DNA of 64,000 nucleotides, from the NCBI GenBank assembly GCA_020152595.1, contig JAIGNY010002171.1, forward strand, positions 1,303,501 through 1,367,500, read 5' to 3'. Positions within the stretch are counted from its first letter, which is position 1, and every line of letters begins with the position of its first letter. This DNA is from Chiridota heheva. Lineage: Eukaryota > Echinodermata > Holothuroidea > Apodida > Chiridotidae. Position numbers and translations under genes: made by a program. This document shows positions 45,828-57,841 of the stretch, piece by piece. The notes under the pieces were generated by a model that did not search any database, was not told the DNA's origin, and was given only the letters and a program-made list of their open reading frames with translations.

Positions 45828-47094
45828 ATTTTATACCACCAGAAAGAGAATGGAGTTAATGTACATGGTCCAGATATATTTCTTTTCACACATAAAATGA
45901 AATAGTTGAAGGTATATAACATCTTGACATAACTATATCAGAGTGTGTATGCCAAGATGCCCACAAAAACAGTCAAACATACAAAACAAAAGTTATTGTC
46001 TCCTGGTGCATTTGCATAATTTGATTGCAGTTCTAATTAAAAACACTTTGAGCAGTAGTATCCACTTCAGAAAGAGATTTGGTTCAAAAATTTGAATTAA
46101 TTAGTATTTTAGGAAAGTTAGCATTTCATGAACTGACATAGTGTTGAAGTCTTTTTTATATTATCATTTACATGTAAAACTTACGAGATATGTAAAATTA
46201 TGCCGATTTGATTTTATGCAAATCAAGCTCATATGAAGAATTTTCACTCTATATGCAAATTACTTAACAATCACTTTAAAATCCTTATCAAATACAATAT
46301 TGTATAATATCATATTCAAGAATGCCTTGATTAGAGAAGTGTTTACTTGAATGGTCACTGGAATAGGAAGTCTGTCATTGACAAGTGGTGTTCACAAACA
46401 CTAACCAGTGACAAAACGATTTGTAGTTAATGACACCATATTTTGCCATTTTGCTAGCATGTGATGCTCTAGGTGCCAAACCTCATGTTATTTTGTATTA
46501 TTCTTTGACAAACATTTATTTAAAAAGCACTTGATACTGTAGTGCATTGATTGAATAGAACCTTTGCAGTCCTTCTTTGTTATCCATGTTTTATGATAAA
46601 GTTGTCATGAACTTAGAGCATGTCTTTAATCTACCAAAACACTCACAAATTGAGCAGGTAGAACATTTTTATTCCATCAGTATCATTTCATTTGTATATT
46701 TTGTATTGGTTAAGGGTTTATTTGGTATTATACTTGTACTGCTTACCAGGGAGCTAAGCTGTGATGGACAGGTGTTCATGGGTCTAGTCCTCTCATCCGC
46801 TTGTACCATGGAAACGGATAAACACTAGCCTTCATTGGCTTGGAGAATTTAACATATTAGTGTGGTTGAACAACATCAAATGACTGGCCTATTTTTGATT
46901 TCGCTTCAAATCAGAGCAACTGTATGAAAGGGTGAGAAGTTGAAGGATAAAAGTTTTAATTTGTTAGTGCAGTCAACAATTCACGCAAAAGTATTTCATT
47001 CTTTGACAGAATCCTTACTTTATATCATCTGGTTGTTATCAAAGGTCATCATGCCCAAAATATTCATTTTTGAAAATTTGGACCAAAATCTTAA

Positions 47095-47525
47095 GGGGTA
47101 ATAATAATATTATATAATATAATTAATTTATATAGCGATTTCAGTAAACGTATATTCAAGAACACTTTACAAAAAATAAGAAACTAGAATAACATGAATA
47201 AAAGATACACTTACTGCCCAGCCAAAGAAATCAACACTTAAAATACAACTTAAATAAATGGGTTTTCAGCGCTCTTAGAAAATGTATGTGATTATCAATT
47301 TTGCGTATATCACTAGGAAAATGATTCCACCAAAGAATCCACCCATGCAAATGCCCTCCCCCTTAGTGTTGTGTGTTTTATGGTTGGAACATTGAGCCAG
47401 AATGATGAACGATTGCGGAGGTTCTGTGTAGGTCTTTTACAAACAATGAGTCCCCTAAGATACTGGGGTGCTTTACCATGGATGCAGTTGAAGACTTGAA
47501 CTAAAAGTTTGTACTGGATACGCAT
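47095..47525 (-). mobile_element. LINE 3' end (CR1/L2-like), second duplicate
   Basis: This is the copy of 45323-45827 inside the second duplication unit, with the same protein blocks (IQYKLLVQVFNCIHGKAPQY, RGRAFAWVDS). Confidence 0.75.
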
Positions 47526-47744
47526 GTTAACAGGGATATTAAAAGTCTACTGTAAGCAAGCCCATCTTTGCATTGTGAATTTCTAGTGATCATTCTGTTC
47601 AAATTTTATACCACCAGAAAGAGAATGGAGCTGATGTACATAGTCCAGATATTTTTCTTTTCACACATAAAATGAAATAGTTGAAGGTATATAACATCTT
47701 GACATAACTATATCAGAGTGTGTATGCCAAGATGCCCACAACCG

Positions 47745-47860
47745 TTTTATCAACCAGTTGTGGATCTCTGGCTGGAGACCCACAAAGGTCAAACTCTGGA
47801 GGATAAGGTGCAAAGCCGAAGCTTTAACCGCTCTGCCACGGAGGTATCTTGAAGTTTAAT
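47745..47860 (-). mobile_element. tRNA-like SINE fragment
   Basis: The minus strand contains GTGGCAGAGCGGTTAAAGC (A-box-like) and a GAGTTTGACC B-box-like stretch, then GGTCTCCAGCCAGAGATCC. It is similar in order to the second SINE head at 16010-16090. Confidence 0.55.
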
Positions 47861-48195
47861 AATTTTATATCCTCTCCCTTTTGTTTATGTGTTTATAAAC
47901 ATTTTAATGATTTGTTTGTCATGATTGAGGCAAGTTTCACAATTTTTTTGTCTCAGGAGATAAAATTCCAAGTGTTTTCTTGTCTTTGTTGATGAATATA
48001 CCATTAGTATTTGTCTGCAAGTGATCATTTATTGGTTCAAAGAGCAGTATTTGTGAAAATAAAAATTTGAAAATGTGCGAAATAAATGATGTGTTTTAAT
48101 TGTTCATATCTTTGGTCATGGAATAAATTGGTCACACAGAGGAGAGGATCAAGATTTCTTTCTATTGGGGTGTCATACTTTTATTAACAATTGCA

Positions 48196-49650
48196 GGAGG
48201 CTTACAGATGAGAATCATTGGAGGCGTACAGATGAGAATCATTGGAGGCGTACAGATGAGAATCATTGGAGGAAGCGTACAGATGAGAATCATTGGAGGA
48301 GGCGTACACATGAGAATTATTGGAGGAGGCGTACAGATGAGAATCATTGGAGGCGTACAGATGAGAATCATCGGAGACGGCGTACAGATAAGAATCATTG
48401 GAGGCGTACAGATGAGAATCATTGGAGGCGCACAAATGAGAATCATTGGAGGAGGCGTACAGATGAGAATCATTGGAGGAGGCATACAGATAAGAATTAT
48501 TGGAGGAGGCGTACAGATGAGAATCATTGGAGGCGTACAGATGAGAATCATCGGAGACGGCGTACAGATAAGAATCATTGGAGGAAGCGTACAGATGAGA
48601 ATCATTGGAGGAAGCGTACAGATGAGAATCATTGAAGGCGTACAGATGAGAATCATTGGAGGAGGCGTACAGATGAGAATCATTGGAGGCGGCGTACAGA
48701 TGAAAATCATTGGAGGAGGCATACAGATGAGAATCATTGGAGGAGGCGTACAGATGAGAATCATTGGAGGAGGCATACAGATGAGAATCATTGGAGGCGG
48801 CGTACAGATGAGATTCATTGAAAGAGGCGTACAGATGAGAATCATTGAAGAAGGCGTACAGATGATAATCATTGGAAGAGGCGTACAGATGAGAATCATT
48901 GGAGGAGGCGTACAGATGGGAATCTTTGGAGGAGGCGTACAGAGGAGAATCATTGGAGAAGGAGTACAGATGAGAATCATTGGAGAAGGCGTACAGATGA
49001 AAATCATTGAAAGAGGCGTACAGATGAGAATCATTGAAGGCGTACAGATAAGAATCATTAAAGGAGGCGTACAGATGAGAATCATTGGAGGAGGCGTACA
49101 GATGAGAATCATTGGAGGAGGCGTACAGATGAGAATCATTGGAGGAGGCGTACAGATGAGAATCATTGGAGGAGGCGTACAGATGAGAATCATTGGAGGA
49201 GGCGTACAGATGAGAATCATTGGAGACAGCGTACAGATGAAAATCATTGGAGGAGGCGTACGAATGAGAATCATTGGAGGAGGCATACAGATGAAAATCA
49301 TTGGAGGAGGCGAACAGATGAGAATCATTGGAGGAGGCATACAGATGAGAATCATTGGAGGAGGCGTACAGATGAGAATCATTGGAGGCGTACAGATGAG
49401 AATCATTGGAGGAGGCGTACAGATGAGAATCATTGGAGGAGGCGTACAGATGAGAATCATTGGAGGAGGCGTACAGATGAGAATCATTGGAGGAGGCGAT
49501 GATACAGATGAGAATCATTGGAGGAGGCGTACAGATGAGAATCATTGGAGACGGCGTACAGATGAAAATCATTGGAGGAGGCGACAAATGAGAATCATTG
49601 GAGACGGCGTACAGGTAAGAATCATTGGAGGAGGCGAACAGATGAGAATT
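48196..49650 (+). repeat. 27-bp minisatellite (24/27/30-bp variants), about 55 units
   Basis: Units join gcgtacagatgagaatcatt with ggaggag. Length varies by 3 bp through gain or loss of GGA. As a result at least one plus and two minus frames stay open for over 440 codons: MRIIGGGVQ repeats on plus, and MILICTPPP and NDSHLYASS repeats on minus. It lies between the two genes, with no flanking conserved exon. Confidence 0.95.
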
Positions 49651-50364
49651 AAAAATCAGAAAGCCCCTCAAAAAAGGTCTTCACTCCATTTCTTCTTCAA
49701 TTACTGCTGTAATTAACATGAATAACCAACTATGGTCGCCTTGTACCTGGAAGCTGAAATATATTTTTGGGTGTATTTCTGGTATGTTTCCTTTACCACA
49801 GTGTGAGGGCACACCCTTGGCCCAGTGACATACTAGTTTTAACCAAGGGAGCAATAAATCAATTCAAATGGTGCATGAAACATGCCAAAGGGCAAAGGGC
49901 TCCAGTGTGCATACATACAATCATGTGAGATGTCCATGTGTTGACAAATGATGGAACTGCAGTATGTAAAATGTTATTTAAGTGATTCCAACACCATAAA
50001 AAAGAGTGTCACATCAGGTTAAACTTGCATGCTAGCAATATGAAGCTGACGAAAAAAAATTGATAAGCCACTGTGGGTACATTCCCAAACAGATGGTGTA
50101 CCTGAAAATTGAATTATATAATGCAGTTTAAACTGGGCTTGTCACCTGTGAGCATTAAAAAAAGTTCACTGAAAGGTAAAATATCTTGTCTAAATCATTC
50201 TATTATATACTTTATTTAAACTTTTAATTAATGATACTTTCTGCATTTCAATTGTGACACATAAAAAATATACTTCACAAATCAATCTCTGTCATGTAAA
50301 TCTACAGTAATAACTAATTCTCATTGGCCGAAAAAGAAATATGCCTGTGTGTCATGAAATAATC

Positions 50365-51535
50365 TCAACCAGAACCAAAAGGTTTTGTGGTTCCGATGCT
50401 TTTTCATAAGCTGATTTGAATAGCAAAATTTGCATTAACTCCACCAGATCAATAAAAATGTTGACATGAGCATTTGCACAATAATTAACAACATTATCAA
50501 AGCAAGTAATGATGCAAAAACGATTGCTCATTTATCCTATTTCAAGAATTTGTCAGCAAGCCCCACCCACTCATTAGCATTCATGACATCGCTACTACAC
50601 CATTAAAACATACGTACAGATCATGACCCATCTGTGCACCATGCATAGCATAAATCTGATATCCTTTATGGTGTTAAACACCATTTAGCACTTTCAAGTT
50701 AAGCCACACCCACCATGCATATTAATGACACCTGTTGATAACATAAGCATGTTTACAATAACCAACAAAATTATCATGCCCGATATGATGCAAAACGGAC
50801 ATACAGTTGCTCATTTATCACTTTAAGCCTCGCCCACTTATCAATATGTATGAAATCATCACCACAAACATTAAGCCATATCTGCAGACCATGGGCTATA
50901 TGGCAGACCATGGGCTATCTGTGTACCATATAATACATTACTCCAGTTTACGGTTCTTGAAATACCGCGTTTACAAGTTCTTTTCAGCAAAATCATATTA
51001 AGCCCCGTCCACTAAGTATATTAATGAAATTCAACATTTTTACATCACGAACATGTACAAACTAGCTAAGATCCCAACTATATGACACATGAAACAAAAC
51101 AGACATGTGGTTGTTAAAAATAAATCCTTCAAGATTTTCACTTTAAGCCCCACCTGCTCATTAATATGCATATTACTACCAAAAACAACAGGGCACATCT
51201 ACAGACCATGGGCTATCTGTGTACCAAATATGACATGAATTCACGTTACAGTTCTTGAGATGTTTACAAATTCTTTTCAGCAAAATCATACTAAGCTCCG
51301 CTTACTATTCATATTATCAAAATTCAGCGTTTTATGTCGTAAACCAGCTAACAACATAATTAGGCCACATGTACAGACCATGGGCTGTCTGTGTAACACA
51401 TGACATAAATCTAGTGTGCCGTTCTTGAGATATCGCGTTTACGAGCTAGCTGTCACACATACACACACACACCATCATGACCGCATAGATTCCTGATGCT
51501 ATCGCATCTAAACCAAAAATCATTAATACCAAATA
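50365..51535 (-). mobile_element. Inverted copy of the 1.15-kb repeat element
   Basis: On the minus strand it matches 20210-21362 end to end: TTTTTGGTTTAGATGCGATA at one end, GCATCGGAACCACAAAACC at the other. Inside are repeated CCATGGTCTG and GTGGG.GGGGCTTA-type blocks. Confidence 0.7.
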
Positions 51536-51990
51536 TACCCATGCGGAATCTAATTAGGTGAATAATTCAAAGAGTGAAATTTAACTTACTGGAAAAATTA
51601 CATCCAGGGCACTGAAGAATTACTTTAATAGGCATCCAAATTAAAATCATCTCATATTTTGTAATCATTAAGCATACACAACCCCTACAGTATGCGAGTA
51701 TAAAACATTGATCCATGTTACACATCATTTCCTCATTAAGATACACTAAGTTTTATTAGAATTATCTTGGTATTTTTCAGTTGTTCAGAGTGCTCACCAA
51801 CTCCATACATAAAACGCGAGGGTAGCATGTAATGATGCTAAGCTCATGTGGCACCCCCAGGTATGAGGAATGTCCAAGTTCATTGGTGTGGTTAAAAGCA
51901 CAATGTCTAATTCATTGCTTCATATGAGTTGAGTATACACTGGACTATATGAATTGAGCTTATGGCTATAAACAAATACACTTTGAAAAC

Positions 51991-52458
51991 ATTGGATATA
52001 CCAGTCTAATTCATTAATAAACTCATTGGATATACCAGTCCAATTCATTAATAAACTCATTGGATATACCAGTCTAATTCATTAATAAACTCATTAGATA
52101 TACCAGTCTAATACATTAATAAACTCATTAAATATACCAGTCTAATTCATTAATAAACTCATTGGATATACCAGATTAATTCATTAATAAACTCATTGGA
52201 TATACCAGTCTAATTAATTAATAAACTCATTGGATATACCAGTCTAATACATTACTAAACTTGTTGGATATACCAGTCTAATTCATTAATAAACTCATTG
52301 GATATACCAGTCTAATTCATTAATAATCTTATTGGATATTACAGTCTAATTAATTAATAAACTCGTTGGATATACCAGTCTAATTCATTAATAAACTCGT
52401 TGGATGTACCAGTCTAATTCATTAATAAACTCATTGGATATACCAGTCTAATTCAATA
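51991..52458 (+). repeat. 34-bp AT-rich minisatellite, about 14 units
   Basis: Units join attggatataccagtctaat with tcattaataaactc. Units at the centre carry small substitutions (tagata, aaatata, gttgg). Confidence 0.95.
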
Positions 52459-52779
52459 ATTAAGTCTTTCCTAAACATCTTTAAAGCAAAAACTTCAAAT
52501 GAAAAAAAAAAGTACAAAATAATGATAAACATGACTACAATTCAGTACAACTAAAAACATAAAATGATTTAGTCACAATTATTGTCATGTTCCTTTCCAA
52601 ATGTTCTTTCAAAGGTTTTAAAGACTTGTGCCCTTTAGTGTCCATAGACCTTGAATAGCATAAATCAGTACCTGCATTGCTCTGGGTGCTAATGTGATAC
52701 CACTGGTATCAAACGAGCTGTATTGGTAGTAAGATTAGCAGACGTGGCTAAATATAATAATTACCATTTTCAAAATTAT

Positions 52780-52990
52780 ATAGTAGGTAATAGTAATAGT
52801 AATTATTCTAAATAGCGCCCATTCTATACAAGTATATTCAAAGCACTTTACAAACATCAGAGCTTTAGCATACGGGAGAGCTGCCCATACGGCACATCAT
52901 CCATATATTAGCTCAATACCAGGTATGACGCCCTTTTAAAAAGCACTGATGATTGAAGCCGACATAAAGGTTGTAAGTTGATCTTAACCA
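52780..52990 (-). mobile_element. Degenerate AAT-tailed LINE/SINE end
   Basis: The plus strand shows aatagtaatagtaattattc, then taaatagcgccc and tattcaaagcactttaca, the reversed form of the common GTAAAGTGCTTTG...GCGC.ATTTA...ATT tail of small marine-animal retroelements. Confidence 0.5.
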
Positions 52991-53152
52991 GACCTTTTCA
53001 GCATGTTTATATTCGACCATTTTAACTTAATTGGAAATTTCTCTTAATTCTATTGGTAAATATTTCATGAAAGCTTACACCAACCAATTGATTGGAGGGA
53101 TTGTATGTCACCTCAACAGGTGATCACATTGTGCCACTGAGTTTAAATCCTA

Positions 53153-53452
53153 ACTCCTTATCACAAATCTCTCCCTTCATATCCTACCCCCTCATCACAA
53201 TTCTCTCCGTTCATATCCTACCTCTCCATCACAAATCCCTCCGTTCATATCCTACCTCCCCATCACAAATCCCTCCGTTCATATCCTACCTCCCCATCAC
53301 AAATCCCTCCGTTCATATCCTACCTCCCCATCACAAATCCCTCTGTTCATATCCTACCGCCCCATCACAAATCCCTCCGTTCATATCCTACCTCCCCATC
53401 ACAAATCTCTCCGTTCATATCCTACCTCCCCATCACAAATCCCTCCGTTCAT
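53153..53452 (+). repeat. 34-bp pyrimidine-rich minisatellite, about 9 units
   Basis: Units join cacaaatccctccgttcata with tcctacctccccat. A 144-codon open frame runs through it only because units vary in register by chance; no protein family is recognised. Confidence 0.93.
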
Positions 53453-53459
53453 GTGAAGC

Positions 53460-56400
53460 TTCGGTAGAATCCCAATCAAATTTCAAAGTATGGTCCCATT
53501 CAATTATAGGATTGTATCAAAATTAAGCCAGCAATTTTGAATTTTTTTTCTGTCTCTATCATTACATATTTCTTATTACACAAGAAAAATCTAAATTACA
53601 CATATCTTTGATTAATATCTTGCAGAAGTTTCCATGAAAATGTCTGCTTCTATTTCTGCATAAAAAATGAACAATTAAGATGAAATGCTAAAAGAAGGAG
53701 AAATGCATAACATTATAAATATATTGCATTCTGTAAAATCTACATGATAAACATATAAGTAAATATTTAGTTCAAGCCAAACTTGAATAAAACTCCACTG
53801 TATTGTACAAAGTAAAATAACAAAATGTCAGTATTCAACAAATTTCATGTATAAAGCTGACTACAAAGTGCTATTTCATATGAATATTATTGGTGGTTGT
53901 TGGCTAGACTAGCCTTCCTTTTAAAGCCTCACATGTTTAAAAAGGTGAAATATTCAGTCATTATTTTTCACACTAAAGAGCTAAATGTCTGATAAACAGA
54001 TATATATCTTAGCATGATACTGGTTGTTGTTTCTCTAAACCTACCTTAATGTAGATGACAAATTCCATACATAGGGCAGCTCTTAAGTCGATGAGCTCCA
54101 GAAGTGATCTAAATGGTTATTAAAGTTATGTATAACCATAACAGCTCTCCGACACAATTTGGAAGTAGATGGATTTAAAGTTGCCCGTCATTACTATCTG
54201 AACACACTGCTCACAAAACACACATGTACAACTTGGGAGTTGGGTAGCTACACCTCTGGTACACTTACGTGCACAAACATTAATGTGCACTCCTTTGTAA
54301 CAAGTAGACGGAGAGACATGCACGCCTCAGAAAACTGTTCTGCGTGTATTACCCAATGACGCGTAAAATAATCAGCAACACTTGAGTTCATGTCAGTATT
54401 AAACTGGTATATAATACCCAAATTAAAAAGATCCACACACCCTACAGCTATACTTCAGTAACAGCTTCACGCACCACAGACAAATTTTGTAACTGTTCAA
54501 GTTAAATATATGCCAAATGTGCAGCAAAAAATTGTGAATGCAACTCCTCAGGGACAATAATGCCATTAGTAAACTTTGTGAATCTTTTTTATAATACATA
54601 ACTAATCAGGGATTCAACAAATACAAAACATGACTACAAAGTAATAGGTTAAGTAACATTGCATACAGGAAAGGTCAAGGTAGTACACTACTTTCAAAAA
54701 GCTTAACTGCTGATGCAGTCCTAACAACATTTACAAAAGTTGAAACAAATTGATAAAAGCTTCATTTATTGGTTGGATAACAAGAAGCGAAGAAGGCAAT
54801 TTGTTTGATAACAGTAATTTGTTTGAGAACAGTAATTTGTTAACCCCCTTTTAAATTGTAATTGACAAAATCCCTCCAAACTCCAAATAATTGAGGGCAA
54901 ACCCTATGAAAGCCTACAAAATGTTCAATACCAAGAATTACGAGTTTACGATCAAGTATTTAGGAGCTGCTTAAAAATCAGACATTTTGGGTCTAAAATT
55001 TATTTTATGTCTACAGATTAACTGCTATGAATTCCTTTAAAAGAAACCAAAAATGTATTTAAAGTACTAAAATCATTCGATCAACAAAATCTCTTAACTA
55101 TTACATGAAGTAAACAAATCTGATGCTGTTAACTAAAGCAGACATTTACAGCTCAGAACATGCATCCATTCCACCTAACGCCAAAAAACAAAACATATGT
55201 ACACAATCAGATAAAAACAAATCCAGTTCAGTTACAAAAATTTGACAATAAAAGAATCTATGGTTGGCATTGAAATGTTTAATGGCTACATGTTAGGCTG
55301 CTAAATATCAACTCACTTCATGCTGTGTGGTTGATGTCTTCAAGCAAGAAATAGTCCATAGTTTTTACAACAATAACTGTAAAGAAAGGGAGTGTGTAAC
55401 ATTACATCTACCTAAGTGGACTTTCAACACCAGTCATTTGTACAGAAAGCTAAAATTTGATGACTAAGTATTTCCTTCAAGGAACAAGATAAAGAATGTT
55501 TTCTTTCAAGATTTGTTGCTCTTGTGCTTCATCATACATAATAGACATGTCTGAAACTAAACAGTTAAATAGTTTTAATTATGAAGTTTGTTACTCAAGA
55601 AAATAGACAACTTTGTAATGAGAGAATTGGAAATTATATCAAATCTTTAAAACCTGTCAATTCATCATATTTTTCAACCCTGTACCACAAAATATTGGGA
55701 GGGCAGCTAAGAGTGTTTTTTCTTCCTACAATGCCCATACCAATTGTGAAGAAAGGTCAAAAAAAGAACAAATACAAAGATCTTGAATGATGACACATAC
55801 ATTTTATCACCTATATCTAAGAAATTGAGTTTCTTGTACAGAAATAAACAAAAAATGCCTGATTAGTCCATCCTCTTTCAAAACAGATGTACATAGGTAC
55901 CTGTATTTCAATTTTGATGTTATACAGTTCAGCTGTGATTGAAAATCTTTAAGCATCTATCAGAAGTAGGACTACGTCCTTAAGAAATGAACTAAATTAC
56001 ATTCTCAATATTGATCACAGCCATTTCAAGATCATGCGATTGTCATATGAATGGGTAATCAAGAACAAAAATGCAGGCAAAATCCATCATATCGTGTAAA
56101 TATGCTTAAAATCATGCAGATATCTCCACTTTCCTCCTTGCTATGATAACACATTTTATATACCAGCTACACTTATTGTTCAGAGATTAATTGGTGCTGT
56201 AAACAATTTAACCACTCAATATTTATATTTACTATTCATGAGTGACATCAAAGCTCAATTGTTTTCTTACTGAACTGCTGAAAGCAGCACTTGGGGAATA
56301 AAAGATATGTACACAACATGATTTTGATTAAATGATTTAGAAAAAACTTTATCAACACTTGATTTGAAAAAAAAGAAATGAAAAGTGGCAACAAATTTTT

Positions 56401-57837
56401 AAAATTCAATATTTCAGTGGAGTTACATTCTTTGGACTATCTAATCAAATAAATCACTGTTAGCCTTATTTGGAATTAAAGATTGTTTTATTTGTAATTA
56501 ACCTAATCCCCAAGCACATTACAAGCCTGTTTCACCTGAACTCTTAATTACAAACTTTAATTTACATTTGGAGATGTTTAATCTTACTCTATCAGCACTT
56601 TTTTGAAAATGCGCTCGGGAGGCGGAGCCAAAGATGGGGCACCTAAAACGGCGATAATATCGCGCGTGGTAGAGTAACAGTTAAGACATAAATCTAGCTA
56701 CAATGAATACAGAATGACATTACATAGTACAAAAAAAGCTAGCACACATATCCAGAACAAAAAAGCATTACCCCTTTAAAAACACCTTTCTCTCCAAACA
56801 CACTCGTCTTCAAATTCAAATTAATATACTTCCATATACAACTATTCCCAGCATACATTTTTTGCCTTTCACCTTCACCCCTTTAAAAGAAATCTTTTAT
56901 TTCGCTTGAAGCAATAACAAATATTCAAATATCAGTTTAAAGGGATTGTGATACGTGGATGTGAAAAATCTCACATGGATTAAGATTGAAAAAAAAACGT
57001 ATTGGACATGGGGCGGTTACAAAAATAAAATTGCACAACTTTTTAGGCCCAAAGTTTCTTCATAATAAGTGCCCATGCTCAGTTTCGCGTACAGTGTGCT
57101 ATTCTACCTTCCCTGTACACTGGTAATACATGTCAACTCGTTATATACTAACCCCACAATAACCAACACAAAAACATTGTGAGCAGGTGAGCGTCATACG
57201 CAAAATAAGCAAAGAATGTAACAAAGCTTTGGTATATTTAAGTCTTCCAATTAATCAAATGATTTATGTTATCAGTCAAAAACTGTTGGGTGAGCGCTTA
57301 TTAGAGCAGGGGCGCTTAATACGTCAAATGCGGTATTATAATATCAATTTAAAGGGATTGTGATAGGATCTAAAAATTTCTACATTGATCAAAAAAATAA
57401 TTAAAGAAAATGAATACAGCCAAAACTTCCAAGGAAATTAACACAACTTTTTTATTTCTTGTTAATTTTCACTCCTTATTTTCTAAAAAATATGCAAATT
57501 TGTGACATCATAGGAGCAACTTCTGTTGATAATACTAGTCCAGTATCTGATCCTCTGCCATAAATATAAAGATAGCAGCAGATTTTTTCCTAAACATGTA
57601 AAAAGAGCACATTGATGGCAGAATTTGAGGATAACATTTCACAAATCTACAGAAAGACCTTTAGATATCTTACCCCAGCTACTTTACATATTCATCATAA
57701 GTTAAATATCAGCCAGATTGCATGAATCACAAGAGTATTTAGAGACTGTTTCCTCAGCTCCTAACACACTGTAAGTTTGTAGAAGAAAACCATCCTATGT
57801 GTAACTACTTTTCAAATGACTTAAAGGACACCTTTAC
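53460..57837 (+). other. Intergenic AT-rich region
   Basis: No gene or RNA was recognised. It contains a GC-rich 94-bp block with inverted ends (56584-56677). A motif TATCA.TTTAAAGGGATTGT occurs twice (56930 and 57342). A GAGCGCTTATTAGAGCAG block lies near 57291. Part of this stretch may be 3' UTR of the PLEKHA8-like gene. Confidence 0.45.
56584..56677 (+). mobile_element. Small GC-rich block with terminal inverted repeats
   Basis: It begins ttactctatc and ends ggtagagtaa (inverted, one mismatch in ten). It holds a gcgataatatcgc palindrome and a ctcgggaggcggagcc stretch in otherwise AT-rich DNA. It may be a MITE fragment. No clear target duplication is seen. Confidence 0.35.
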
Positions 57838-57841
57838 ACTT

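Larger units (their letters stand above)
44192..47741 (+). repeat. 1.78-kb direct tandem duplication
   Basis: The sequence 44192-45972 repeats as 45973-47741 with period 1781 and only scattered substitutions and small gaps. Both start tcaaacatacaaaaca and end near gtgtatgccaagatgcccac. Each carries the same minus-strand LINE 3' end and an 83-codon plus-strand open frame (44800-45051, 46577-46828). Confidence 0.93.

Noticed and set aside
44800..46828. Duplicated 83-codon open frame (44800-45051 and 46577-46828) as a gene pair
   Set aside because: The frame is preserved simply because the 1.78-kb copies are nearly identical. No homology or codon signature was recognised.
48162..49716. 502-codon plus and 489/441-codon minus frames taken as a repetitive protein gene
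   Set aside because: They are mutually overlapping shadows of a 27-bp minisatellite. They are kept only as a finding about structure, not as genes.
53092..53526. 144-codon plus-strand ORF over the pyrimidine-rich array
   Set aside because: It is repetitive sequence from the 34-bp minisatellite, with no known family and no splice context.
55581..55790. 69-codon ORF in the intergenic region
   Set aside because: No recognisable homology. AT-rich DNA gives such lengths by chance.
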